NCBI RefSeq assembly: GCF_040779325.2
Contig: NZ_JBFONT020000010.1
Location: 1 to 64,000, forward strand
From: Aestuariibius violaceus
Lineage (GTDB): Bacteria > Pseudomonadota > Alphaproteobacteria > Rhodobacterales > Rhodobacteraceae
Reading direction: 5' to 3'
DNA length: 64,000 nucleotides
In this document: piece after piece, positions 44,339 through 52,600 of the stretch
How positions within the stretch are numbered: position 1 is the first letter of the stretch
How the letters are laid out: each line of letters opens with the position of its first letter
Program-made: the position numbers and the translations under genes
The notes under the pieces: generated by a model
The model's database searches: none
Seen by the model: only the letters and a program-made list of their open reading frames with translations
Told to the model about the DNA's origin: nothing

Positions 44339-46183
44339 TTGAGCGCGGCAGATACCAACCCAGCAGGCGAAGCGCTGCCCAGCGGCATCTGCATGCCCTG
44401 CAGCATCGTTAACATCCATGTCGACGCCGATCGTGACGGAACCGTTGACGACCAACCCGGCGGCGCCGCATGGACCCCGGGCCAGACGGGGCGTGGCGCG
44501 ATCATCTGCGTCAACTGCGATAACGATGACGGCAAGGGAAATGCAAACGCGATCGACAATGTCGACACGGCCGATGCAACGATAAACGGCGGCACGGATC
44601 TGCGGGAAATCGCACCGCTCGACCTCCGCAAACGGTCCGAGCTGCCTCTCGAAAACGCCCGGGTGGTGCTATCGGTCGAGACCGCGCCACTGGAGTTTCG
44701 CAACTTCATCCGCATCTTCGACGGCCGCGCGGCTGGCTCATCCGAGATCATCGGCCCCGGAACCGCCGCCGAAAAGGTCTTCACCCAAGCCGATTTCGGT
44801 GAAGCCGGCCGGATCGAACTGGGGATGGAGGCCCTCCGCTTCCCCAGCCGCCCCGTCGGCGGCGCCGGCGTGAACTTCGACGGCTATATCCGGCTCAACC
44901 TGCGCGTGGAGGCGACTGACGGCACCGCCATCCACCGCGAAACTGTCCCGGTTCGTGTGGCCCCGTGGATCGTGTTCAACCATACAGATGTGACCGAGAA
45001 GGTCTATGTGGCTGAGATTACAACGGGACATCCAGATTACGACAACGACAAAGTCTTCATTCCTGCGTTGGAGGCTATCGTCGGTGGCAAGCTGCAAAAG
45101 ATCCCTTACTCAGAAACCCAAGCTGACAGGTGGGTTCAGGACATTATGGAGCCCGGCTACAGCAGCCTGCCCGGCGACCACGATCTGGTCAGCGTTGTCC
45201 GAACACCTAACCTGCGCGACCAAGCGCGCGCAAACGCGGACTGGGACTACTTCGGCAAGTACCCGGGCAGAGGATTGCTTGGACCCGACTACGGATACTA
45301 TGAAACAAATGTTCCGGAAGAAAACTCAAGCCTCGACTCTTTTGGAAATCTTGAGTGCTCTCCCCCGATCCCCGGCCACCCCTTTGGACGCATCGTATAC
45401 GGTGAGCCAGCCACGAAGGCGGGCTTGGACCCGAGCTCTGCTCATCAACCAATGAAGCAAGAGATGCGCAGTCTTCTTGAAGGGCAAAATCTGCAATCTC
45501 CCATTCGTCTCGATACAGGATGGCTTGTTGTTGGCCACGTCGATGAATTCATGAGTTTCATTCCGGATCCATCAGGAACGCATGGATTCAAGGTTGCGTT
45601 TGCGAGCCCAGCTCTCGCGGAGCAACTCGTACGTGCTGCTCATGCCGCGAACAGGCGATCTAAGCTCTTTCAAGGAATAAAGAACAACGACGGTAGGGTC
45701 ATGCCCGTTTCTGGTCTAAGAGGGCTATACTCCAACTATGACAAGGCAAGAAAGATACTTGCTGACCAGGATTTCTTGGATACGCAGACCCGCGTTCAAC
45801 AGATTTTAGACTCGCAGAAAGCTATCCTAAAACGAGACTTGGGATTGGCTGATTCAGACTTCGTAGATCTCCCGATACTGTTTCAAGAACCGGATCCGGC
45901 AGGGGCGCCTGGTTTCCACATTGCACTTACCGCCGGTTCGGTGAACATGCTTGTCGTTACAAATTCACCCTCAAACGTAGATCTTGTTATTCCAAAACCG
46001 TTTGGGCCGGAAGTCGGTGGCGTCTGTCAATTCGAACAGGCAATTCGCACCGCCTTTGGTAGTAACTCGATTGTTACGCCACATTTTGTTGATTGCTTCA
46101 TGACGTACCATCTTCTTGCGGGCGAGATTCACTGCGGGACGAATACCAAGCGCATACCACCTGCGCGAAAGTGGTGGGTGTAG
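44339..46183 (+). CDS. Protein-arginine deiminase homologue (mammalian PAD type)
   Basis: PADs convert peptidyl-arginine to citrulline. This 614-residue protein lacks the N-terminal PAD domain. Residues about 20-100 match the calcium-binding middle domain (VNIHVDADRDGTVDD; GRGAIICVNCDNDD). The rest matches the catalytic domain with all four expected residues: D268 in RWVQDIMEPGY, H400 and D402 in GHVDEFMSF, and C599 in GEIHCGTNTKR. A TTG at 44339 follows AGGA with seven-base spacing; no better start exists. There is no signal peptide. GC is high to about 44960 and then much lower. It precedes a putative lipoprotein and a DUF4123 gene. Confidence 0.88.
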   Translation: MSAADTNPAGEALPSGICMPCSIVNIHVDADRDGTVDDQPGGAAWTPGQTGRGAIICVNCDNDDGKGNANAIDNVDTADATINGGTDLREIAPLDLRKRSELPLENARVVLSVETAPLEFRNFIRIFDGRAAGSSEIIGPGTAAEKVFTQADFGEAGRIELGMEALRFPSRPVGGAGVNFDGYIRLNLRVEATDGTAIHRETVPVRVAPWIVFNHTDVTEKVYVAEITTGHPDYDNDKVFIPALEAIVGGKLQKIPYSETQADRWVQDIMEPGYSSLPGDHDLVSVVRTPNLRDQARANADWDYFGKYPGRGLLGPDYGYYETNVPEENSSLDSFGNLECSPPIPGHPFGRIVYGEPATKAGLDPSSAHQPMKQEMRSLLEGQNLQSPIRLDTGWLVVGHVDEFMSFIPDPSGTHGFKVAFASPALAEQLVRAAHAANRRSKLFQGIKNNDGRVMPVSGLRGLYSNYDKARKILADQDFLDTQTRVQQILDSQKAILKRDLGLADSDFVDLPILFQEPDPAGAPGFHIALTAGSVNMLVVTNSPSNVDLVIPKPFGPEVGGVCQFEQAIRTAFGSNSIVTPHFVDCFMTYHLLAGEIHCGTNTKRIPPARKWWV

Positions 46184-46215
46184 CCAATGGTGAACAAACA
46201 TTGGAAGGACAGCAG

Positions 46216-46899
46216 ATGGACTTTCGAAAAGTATGGCAACTTCTTTGCTTGTTCGGCTTTTTCATCCTTGGGACAGCAGCTTGCACACAAACGGAACAGG
46301 GGGTTGCCCCAATGATCGAAGACGAGATCAGAGAACTTTCCGCCCTCAAGGGTTCCGACTACACGACGCGCAGGGATGCCTTTCTCGCCTCCGCTCCGCA
46401 GCTGCCGGAATACCCATATGAGCTTGCCGACCAGGATCCACGCTATCGGGCGCAATACCTGATCCTCCGGGGGTGGCAGCAAAGCCCAGACGTCTATCGA
46501 GAAGTGCAGGAGCGGATCGAAAGCACAGATGCCGAATTCATGGGAAGAAGCGCTGCGGGCTTTTTTCCCCTCTGGAACGGCTCCCGCGGCTTGTCGGCCA
46601 GCAAGTGGCGCTACGATGGCCTCGCATTCGCCTGGGAGGACATCCTGAAGTTCAGCGAGACCAAACCAAGATGGCAGATCAGCAATAGCCTGTTCATCAT
46701 CGAGGGCTTCCCACATGAGGACTCCATCGACCCGTTGTTAATCGCAATGCATCTGGAGAACGACCGCTCAGCCTATGCACGGCGTCTTACCGTCTTGAGC
46801 AAAATGCCCAAACCAGCCCTTGAGGACCGCCTTGAGATCGACCGGAACTTCTACACCCACGTCCGGCCCATCCTGAACGAGGCTCTGGGCCGGAACTAG
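46216..46899 (+). CDS. Putative lipoprotein, possible immunity protein
   Basis: The protein has 227 residues from the ATG at 46216. The first 25 residues are a hydrophobic export signal ending in GTAACTQ, a possible lipobox whose -3 residue is threonine rather than the usual leucine. The mature part is charged and helical with no family recognised (ELSALKGSDYTTRRDAFLASAPQL; WRYDGLAFAWEDILKF). It lies 32 bases after the deiminase and ends exactly where the DUF4123 gene starts. Position suggests protection against the deiminase or an envelope role. Confidence 0.65.
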   Translation: MDFRKVWQLLCLFGFFILGTAACTQTEQGVAPMIEDEIRELSALKGSDYTTRRDAFLASAPQLPEYPYELADQDPRYRAQYLILRGWQQSPDVYREVQERIESTDAEFMGRSAAGFFPLWNGSRGLSASKWRYDGLAFAWEDILKFSETKPRWQISNSLFIIEGFPHEDSIDPLLIAMHLENDRSAYARRLTVLSKMPKPALEDRLEIDRNFYTHVRPILNEALGRN

Positions 46900-47769
46900 A
46901 TGACGGATGCCGAACCTGTCCTGAGCGTCGAGGCGCTCGAGATCCCGCCGCTTCCCCCGCAGGCGGACCTCCCGTTCTGGGCAAAGGACTGGATCGTCCC
47001 GGAACTGCACGACCTTCTCTTCGGCGATCCCGCCCCGCGCACCTATCTCGTTGTCGATGCCACCCTGCGCAGCAACGTCACCGGGCTTTTCGATCTCGAT
47101 ACCGTCGATGTTCCGATCCGCTGCCTGTTCCAGGGCGCGGCAGAGGTCCAGTTCGCCGAAAGCGCCCCCTACCTGATCGACCTCACACGCCCCGACGACG
47201 CGGTGCCGGATTTCCACCGGGATTTCTTCCCCAATCACTGGGACAAGGGCACCGGCATCCTGCTGACGACCGACGCCACGATGGACGAGCTTTGGCGGCA
47301 TCTGCGCAAGTTCACCAAATCCCATAGCGAAGAGGGCCCGCACCGCTTCTTCCGCTTCTGGGAGCCGAATGTCACCCGCGACTATTTCGAAGCGGTGGCC
47401 CGGATGCCCTCCCGCGCCAAGGACCTGTTCCAGCTGAAGACCGGAAAATGGATCGGCCGGATCGTCAGCTATGCGCGGGCCGTGGACCAGGCCTGCCAGG
47501 TCGTCCCCGACCGGAACCTGATCGGGCAGGCTGTCTATTCCGGCGGGCCGTTCCGGCTCACGGCGGAGGAGGAGGCCGCACTGCTCAAAGGTGTGCTGCG
47601 CGGTCACGCCAAGGCGCTCGAGCTCAAGATCACGGACGACGCGGCACAGGTCCCGCCCATGGAACGCGAGAGAGTGGTCTTGGACACCGTGCTTGACCAT
47701 CACCGGGCGGGCATCCGCGATCTGGGCCGGATCCGTGCCGAGGCACTGGCGCGGCTACAGGCGGGCTAG
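46900..47769 (+). CDS. DUF4123 domain protein (type VI secretion effector adaptor-like)
   Basis: The 289-residue protein carries a DUF4123-like N-terminal region: TYLVVDATLRSNVTGLF near residue 50, YLIDLTRPDD near residue 90, the GTGILLTTDATMDELWRHLRKFT core and HRFFRFWEPNVTRDYFEAVA near residue 155. DUF4123 (Tap/TEC) proteins load effectors onto VgrG spikes and are normally encoded next to the effector. The C-terminal 90 residues are helical. No vgrG, hcp or PAAR gene lies in the window. It starts directly at the lipoprotein stop, so it is co-transcribed with the deiminase. Confidence 0.75.
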   Translation: MTDAEPVLSVEALEIPPLPPQADLPFWAKDWIVPELHDLLFGDPAPRTYLVVDATLRSNVTGLFDLDTVDVPIRCLFQGAAEVQFAESAPYLIDLTRPDDAVPDFHRDFFPNHWDKGTGILLTTDATMDELWRHLRKFTKSHSEEGPHRFFRFWEPNVTRDYFEAVARMPSRAKDLFQLKTGKWIGRIVSYARAVDQACQVVPDRNLIGQAVYSGGPFRLTAEEEAALLKGVLRGHAKALELKITDDAAQVPPMERERVVLDTVLDHHRAGIRDLGRIRAEALARLQAG

Positions 47770-47774
47770 GGCCG

Positions 47775-48221
47775 CTACCGCCCGGTCTCGTCCTGCGCCG
47801 TCACCTGGGCCTGATGGGCGCGTTCGCGTTCGGGCCACTGGGTCTTGATCCATTCCAGCACGTCGCGCAGCTCGGCCTCGGAATAGGTCTCGCCGAAGCC
47901 CGGCATGTTGCTCTGATACCCGCGGCCCACCACCGCCGCCGTCCCCCGCATCGTGATGTCGAGCAGGACGCGGTCGGCATGGTGCCACGTATGGCCGGTC
48001 TCGTCATGGGGCGGGGCGGGCAGGCGGCCGTCGGGCCCCCGCATCCGCCAGTCGGGCTCTCCCTCCAGATCGGCACCGTGGCACGACGCGCAGGCCTCGG
48101 CATAGATCGCCGCGCCCCGCGCCAGATCGGGAACATAGCCTCCGCGCCCGTCGCCCGCCGCCAGCCAGACCCCCGCCCCGGCCAGCACCATGACAGCCGC
48201 GCCAAGCACCGCACCCCTCAC
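47775..48221 (-). CDS. Membrane-anchored cytochrome c
   Basis: This 148-residue class I cytochrome has an N-terminal anchor (AVLGAAVMVLAGAGVWLAAG). The haem site is CASCH near residue 46 and the axial methionine lies in YQSNMPGFGETYSEAEL. The GTG start overlaps the copA stop (GTGA), so it is co-expressed with the copper ATPase. A role in copper-linked electron transfer at the outer face of the membrane is plausible. Confidence 0.9.
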   Translation of the reverse strand: MRGAVLGAAVMVLAGAGVWLAAGDGRGGYVPDLARGAAIYAEACASCHGADLEGEPDWRMRGPDGRLPAPPHDETGHTWHHADRVLLDITMRGTAAVVGRGYQSNMPGFGETYSEAELRDVLEWIKTQWPERERAHQAQVTAQDETGR

Positions 48222-50665
48222 AGCTTCACCTTCCGCAGCCGCAGGGAGTTCCCGATGACCGACACCGACGACAGGCTCATCGCCGCCGCCGCGATCATCG
48301 GCGACAGAAGCACCCCGAAGATGGGATAGAGGATGCCCGCCGCCACTGGCACGCCCGCGCTGTTATAGACGAAGGCGAAGAACAGGTTCTGCTTGATGTT
48401 CCGCATCGTCGCCTGCGCCAGATGACGCGCCCGCACGATCCCCCGCAGATCGCCCTTTACCAGCGTCACGCCCGCGCTTTCCACGGCGACATCGGCGCCG
48501 GTGCCCATCGCGATCCCCACGTCCGCCGCCGCGAGTGCTGGGGCGTCGTTCACCCCGTCGCCCGCCATGGCGACGGCATGACCCTCGGCTTTCAATTCAC
48601 CGACCAGCGCCGCCTTGTCTTCGGGAGAGACCTCTGCCCGCACCTCATCGATTTCCAGCACCCGCGCGACCGCCTGCGCCGTGCCGCGGCTGTCGCCGGT
48701 CGCCATCACGATCCGCAAGCCGGCCTCCTGCAAGTCGCGGATCGCGCCCGCCGTCGTCTCCTTGATCCGGTCCTGCACCGCGACGATCCCGGCCAGCTGC
48801 CCGCCCACGGCCAGCAGCATCGCCGTCTTCCCGGCCTCCTGCAGTTCCGCGACCTGCCCCTCGACCGCAGACAGATCCACGCCGAGATCGGCCATCAGCG
48901 CCGCGTTGCCAAGCGCCACGCTCTGCCCGTCGACCGCGCCGCGCACGCCCTCGCCAGTCACCGCCTCGAACTCGCCTGCCTCCAGCCGGGCCGCCCCGCG
49001 TTCCTCGGCGCCCGACAGGATCGCCTCGGCCAGCGGATGCTCCGACCCGCGCTCCAGCGCCGCGGCCAGGGCCAGCACCCGCTCCTCCGAAGCCTCCCCA
49101 ACGGCCACGAAATCCGTCAAACTCGGCCGCCCCTCCGTCAGCGTCCCGGTCTTGTCCAGCACCAGCACGTCGACCTTCGCGAACCGCTCCAAAGCCTCCG
49201 CATCGCGGATCAGCACACCGGCCTGCGCCCCGCGCCCCGTGGCCACCATGATCGACATCGGCGTCGCCAGACCCAACGCGCAGGGGCAGGCGATGATCAG
49301 CACGCTCACCGCCGCCACGACCGCATAGCCCAAGGCAGGCACCGGCCCGACGACCAGCCACACGAGAAATGCCAAAGCCGCGATCCCGATCACCGTCGGC
49401 ACGAAATAGCCAGCCACCCGGTCCGCCAGCGCCTGGATCGGCGCGCGCGACCGCTGGGCCGCCGCCACCATGGCGACGATCCGCGACAGCACCGTGTCGC
49501 TGCCCACCGCCTGCGCCTCCATTACGAAAGAGCCCGTCTTGTTCAGCGTCCCGCCCGTCACCGCGTCGCCTTCCGCCTTCTCGACCGGCACCGGCTCCCC
49601 GGTAATCATGCTCTCATCGACCGACGACCGCCCCTCGACGACCGCCCCGTCGACCGGCACCGCCTCTCCCGGCCGCACGCGCAGCCGGTCGCCCGTCTGC
49701 ACCGCCTCCAGCGGCACGTCCTCCTCGCCCGCCTCTGTCACCCGCCGCGCCGTCTTGGGCGACAGGTCCATCAGCGCGCGGATCGCGTCGCCCGTCCGGT
49801 CGCGCGCCGTCAGCTCCATGACCTGACCGACCAGCACGAGGATCAGGATCACCGCCGCCGCCTCGAAATAAAGCGGCGGCCCATGCATTCCCTGCAGGCT
49901 GTCCGGAAAGATCCCCGGCACCAGCAGCGACACCAGGCTGAACCCGTAAGCCGCTCCGGTGCCGATCGCGATCAACGTCCACATGTTCAGGTTGCCCGTG
50001 ACGATCGACGACCAGCCGCGTTTGAAGAAGGGCTGCGCGATCCACACGACCACCGGCGTCGCGAAAAGGAACTGCAGCCACCGCACCGTCTCGGCCCCGA
50101 ACCAGTCCCCCCAGGGCACGCCCAGCATGCCCCCCATCTCCAGCGCCAGAACGGCCAGCGCCAGAGGCGCCCCGATCCACAGGCGGCGCCGGAAATCCAC
50201 CAGTTCCGGGTTCGGCCCGGCATCGGCGCTGGGCATCATCGGCTCCAGCGCCATCCCGCAGATCGGGCAATCGCTTGGCCCCTCCCGCACGATCTCCGGG
50301 TCCATCGGGCAGGTATAAAGCGTCCCCTCCGGCATCGGCTCCGGCGCGGGCCGGTCGCCCAGATAGTCTTCCGGGGCCGCCTCGAACTTCTCCTGACAGC
50401 GGCCAGAGCAGAAATAGAACCGCTGGCCCTGATGCTTGGCCATGTGCCGCGCCGTGGCCCGGGTCACGCGCATCCCGCAAACGGGATCCTCCGCCTCAAG
50501 ATAGGCGTCCGGATCCGCCTCGAACTTCGCCCGGCAGCCGTCGTGGCAGAAGTGGTAGACATGCCCCTCATGCTCCAGCCGAGGCTTCCCGGCATCCGGG
50601 TCGACACTCATCCCGCAAACCGGGTCTCGGGTGACGGTTTCGGGGGCTAGGGCGGTCTCGGCCAT
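48218..50665 (-). CDS. copA: Copper-translocating P1B-type ATPase with YHS domains
   Basis: The ATG at 50665 follows GGAGG and gives 815 residues. Instead of a CxxC heavy-metal domain the N-terminus has two YHS domains (DPVCGMSVDPDAGKPRLEH; DPVCGMRVTRATARHM) and then a short metal-binding segment with CPMDPEIVREGPSDCPICGM. The core has the membrane CPC in IACPCALGLATP, the phosphorylated aspartate in DKTGTLTEG and GDGVNDAPALAAADVGIAMG. It exports Cu(I). The upstream dyad at 50697-50715 is a CueR promoter. Confidence 0.95.
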   Translation of the reverse strand: MAETALAPETVTRDPVCGMSVDPDAGKPRLEHEGHVYHFCHDGCRAKFEADPDAYLEAEDPVCGMRVTRATARHMAKHQGQRFYFCSGRCQEKFEAAPEDYLGDRPAPEPMPEGTLYTCPMDPEIVREGPSDCPICGMALEPMMPSADAGPNPELVDFRRRLWIGAPLALAVLALEMGGMLGVPWGDWFGAETVRWLQFLFATPVVVWIAQPFFKRGWSSIVTGNLNMWTLIAIGTGAAYGFSLVSLLVPGIFPDSLQGMHGPPLYFEAAAVILILVLVGQVMELTARDRTGDAIRALMDLSPKTARRVTEAGEEDVPLEAVQTGDRLRVRPGEAVPVDGAVVEGRSSVDESMITGEPVPVEKAEGDAVTGGTLNKTGSFVMEAQAVGSDTVLSRIVAMVAAAQRSRAPIQALADRVAGYFVPTVIGIAALAFLVWLVVGPVPALGYAVVAAVSVLIIACPCALGLATPMSIMVATGRGAQAGVLIRDAEALERFAKVDVLVLDKTGTLTEGRPSLTDFVAVGEASEERVLALAAALERGSEHPLAEAILSGAEERGAARLEAGEFEAVTGEGVRGAVDGQSVALGNAALMADLGVDLSAVEGQVAELQEAGKTAMLLAVGGQLAGIVAVQDRIKETTAGAIRDLQEAGLRIVMATGDSRGTAQAVARVLEIDEVRAEVSPEDKAALVGELKAEGHAVAMAGDGVNDAPALAAADVGIAMGTGADVAVESAGVTLVKGDLRGIVRARHLAQATMRNIKQNLFFAFVYNSAGVPVAAGILYPIFGVLLSPMIAAAAMSLSSVSVIGNSLRLRKVKL

Positions 50666-50696
50666 GGTCTGATCCTCCATCGACCGCAGATCTAGT

Positions 50697-50719
50697 CCTT
50701 CCAGTCACTGGAAGGTCAA
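50697..50719 (-). promoter_or_regulatory. CueR-type promoter of copA
   Basis: CCTTCCAGT-C-ACTGGAAGG (50697-50715) is a perfect 9-1-9 dyad. Read on the minus strand, TTGACC at 50714-50719 forms a -35 box, and a 19-base spacer leads to TAGATC. The long spacer with a dyad is the hallmark of MerR-family promoters. It lies between divergent copA and cueR. Confidence 0.88.
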
Positions 50720-50758
50720 GCCCGCATCCCCTACCTCTTCGGTGAAGGAGGCCCCACC

Positions 50759-51154
50759 ATGAACATCTCCGACGCCGCCCGCACCAGCGGCCTGCCCGCC
50801 AAGACCATCCGCTATTACGAAGAGATCGGCCTGATCCGCCCCGCCCGCGGCCCCAACGGCTACCGCGACTTCAGCGATCAGGACGCGCACAAGCTCGCCT
50901 TCCTGGGCCGCGCGCGGTCCCTTGGCTTCTCGATCGAGGAATGCCGGACGCTCCTCTCCCTCTACGAGGATCGCGAGAGGGCCAGCGCCGATGTCCGCCA
51001 GATCGCCCGCGACCATCTGGGACGGATCACCCGCAAGATCGAGGAACTCCAGGCGCTCCACGGCATGCTGGAGGTGCTCGTCGCCCGCTGCCACGGCGAC
51101 GACCGGCCCGATTGTCCGATCCTCGACGACCTCGCCGGGGCCGAGCCGGGCTGA
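50759..51154 (+). CDS. cueR: MerR-family copper regulator CueR
   Basis: The protein has 131 residues. The N-terminal winged helix (MNISDAARTSGLPAKTIRYYEEIGLI) and dimerisation helix (IARDHLGRITRKIEELQALHGMLEVLV) are typical. The metal loop near residue 110 is CHGDDRPDCPI, with the two cysteines expected for Cu(I) sensing. It faces copA across the dyad promoter and should activate it under copper. Confidence 0.93.
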   Translation: MNISDAARTSGLPAKTIRYYEEIGLIRPARGPNGYRDFSDQDAHKLAFLGRARSLGFSIEECRTLLSLYEDRERASADVRQIARDHLGRITRKIEELQALHGMLEVLVARCHGDDRPDCPILDDLAGAEPG

Positions 51155-51158
51155 AACG

Positions 51159-51199
51159 ATTGTCCGCGGACCAAGGACAATTCCGGAAATCTCCGGAAT
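51159..51199 (+). terminator. Tandem hairpins downstream of cueR
   Basis: ATTGTCC/GGACAAT (51159-51181) and ATTCCGGA-AATC-TCCGGAAT (51180-51199) form two consecutive stems, the second perfect with eight pairs, followed by a short GTTT. They lie just past the cueR stop in a convergent interval. Confidence 0.5.
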
Positions 51200-51272
51200 C
51201 GTTTCCGCCCGTTGCGCAGGCCCCCTGCGTGCGGGCCGTTAACCGGCCAAATCCGGGCAAAAGTGTCCGACA

Positions 51273-51305
51273 GAATGCCGACGGAATGCCGACCGAACGC
51301 CGACA
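51273..51305. repeat. Three tandem 11-base repeats
   Basis: GAATGCCGACG, GAATGCCGACC and GAACGCCGACA follow one another without gap in the non-coding interval between cueR and the Sco gene. The origin is probably slippage; no function is evident. Confidence 0.6.
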
Positions 51306-51418
51306 CACCGCGGAGTTCTGAAAACACTGCCGTTAACGGCCGATTCGCGCTCAAGGGCCGTTTCCGCCGAAATCGTCGCCGCCCGCACCCCTTACGATCC
51401 GTTCAGACCTATGGCGGC

Positions 51419-52033
51419 CTAGCCCGCCGCGGCGGAAAAACAGGCCGTCGTCTGGGCGATCTGCTCGGCCGTCGCCTCCCGCCGGAAGAACTCCACGAAG
51501 CCGTGTTCGGGCAGCACCAGGTACGTCTGTGTCGAGTGATCCACCAGGTAATAGGGATCGTCCGCAGGCTCGGCCCGGTAATAGGTCCGATAGGCCCGGC
51601 TCGCCGCCGCCACCTGCTCTTCGCTGCCTGTCAGGCCGATCATGTCGTCGTGGAAGACGTCGGTGAAATCGCGCACCACCTCCGGCGTATCCCGTTGAGG
51701 ATCCACGGAAATGAACACGGCCTGCGCATCGACGCCCTGTTCCTCCAGCAGATAGATCGCCTCCGCATTCCGCGCGGAATCCAGCGGGCAGACATCCGGG
51801 CAGAACGTGTAGCCGAAGTAAACCAGCGACGGCTTGGTGATGACATCCGCATCCGTCACCGTCTCGCCGGTCTCGCTCACCAGTTCGAACGGCCCGCCGA
51901 TATCGCCGCCTGCCACGGCCGACCCGGTGCATTGCGCGAATTGCTCGTCCACGGTGGGACGCATCAACCATGCGGCCCCCGTGATCGCGGCAAGCGTCCC
52001 GACGCCTACCGCCACAAGAAGAAGGGATTTCAT
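51419..52033 (-). CDS. SCO1/SenC-family copper chaperone
   Basis: From the ATG at 52033 it has 204 residues, with an N-terminal membrane anchor (LLLVAVGVGTLAAITGAAWLM). The copper site is CxxxC in YTFCPDVCPLD near residue 75 plus the histidine in LVDHSTQTYL. Sco proteins deliver copper to cytochrome oxidase subunit II. It follows the PCuAC gene by ten bases, matching the known PCuAC-to-Sco transfer partnership. Confidence 0.93.
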   Translation of the reverse strand: MKSLLLVAVGVGTLAAITGAAWLMRPTVDEQFAQCTGSAVAGGDIGGPFELVSETGETVTDADVITKPSLVYFGYTFCPDVCPLDSARNAEAIYLLEEQGVDAQAVFISVDPQRDTPEVVRDFTDVFHDDMIGLTGSEEQVAAASRAYRTYYRAEPADDPYYLVDHSTQTYLVLPEHGFVEFFRREATAEQIAQTTACFSAAAG

Positions 52034-52043
52034 CGCGTCCTCC

Positions 52044-52541
52044 TCAATTTCCGTGTCCGGAATGGTCCATGTCGCCATGGCCGGAATGGTCCATCCCCTC
52101 GCCCATTCGGGCCTCGACGTTGAAGATCACCTCGACCTCGCCGGCCTCTTCGAAGGTCAGAGTGACAGGGATTTCCTCACCGATTTCAAAGGGATCGCCG
52201 TTCAGCCCCATGAACATCACATGCAGCCCGCCGGGCTCCAGCGTCACGGTCTCGCCCGCCGGGATCTCGATCCCATCTTCCTGTTCAGCCATCCGCATCA
52301 CGCCGTCCTCCTCAAAGCTTCGGTGAAGCTCCACGCGGGGGAAATCGGCACGCGCCGCGACCAGGCGATCGGCAGTGTCGCCGGTATTGGTGATCGCCAT
52401 ATAGCCACCGCCCGCCATCGCCGTCGGCGCGCTTTCGAAGATGAAGGGATGGTCGATCGTCAGATCGCCTGCGGTAAATTCATGCGCCATTGCCAGCGAC
52501 GGAAGACCGGCCAGAACGGCCACGCTAAGGATATGTTTCAT
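52044..52541 (-). CDS. PCuAC-type periplasmic copper chaperone
   Basis: The 165-residue protein has a signal peptide (ILSVAVLAGLPSLAMA). The copper ligands follow the His-Met pattern of the family: ELHRSFEEDGVMRM and GGLHVMFMG. An extra tail, MDHSGHGDMDHSGHGN, repeats a His/Met metal-binding unit twice. It passes Cu(I) to Sco and cytochrome oxidase. It lies in the DUF2946-PCuAC-Sco operon. Confidence 0.93.
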   Translation of the reverse strand: MKHILSVAVLAGLPSLAMAHEFTAGDLTIDHPFIFESAPTAMAGGGYMAITNTGDTADRLVAARADFPRVELHRSFEEDGVMRMAEQEDGIEIPAGETVTLEPGGLHVMFMGLNGDPFEIGEEIPVTLTFEEAGEVEVIFNVEARMGEGMDHSGHGDMDHSGHGN

Positions 52542-52600
52542 TGGTGTTTCTCCGGGTCGGCGGCACTCCGAAGCCGCCTGTCAGTTCATGTCGGTGAGTG

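Noticed and set aside
48422..50650. Plus-strand open frame of 742 codons opposite copA
   Set aside because: It is very rich in Arg, His, Asp and Pro with no motif; copA on the minus strand has every expected catalytic motif.
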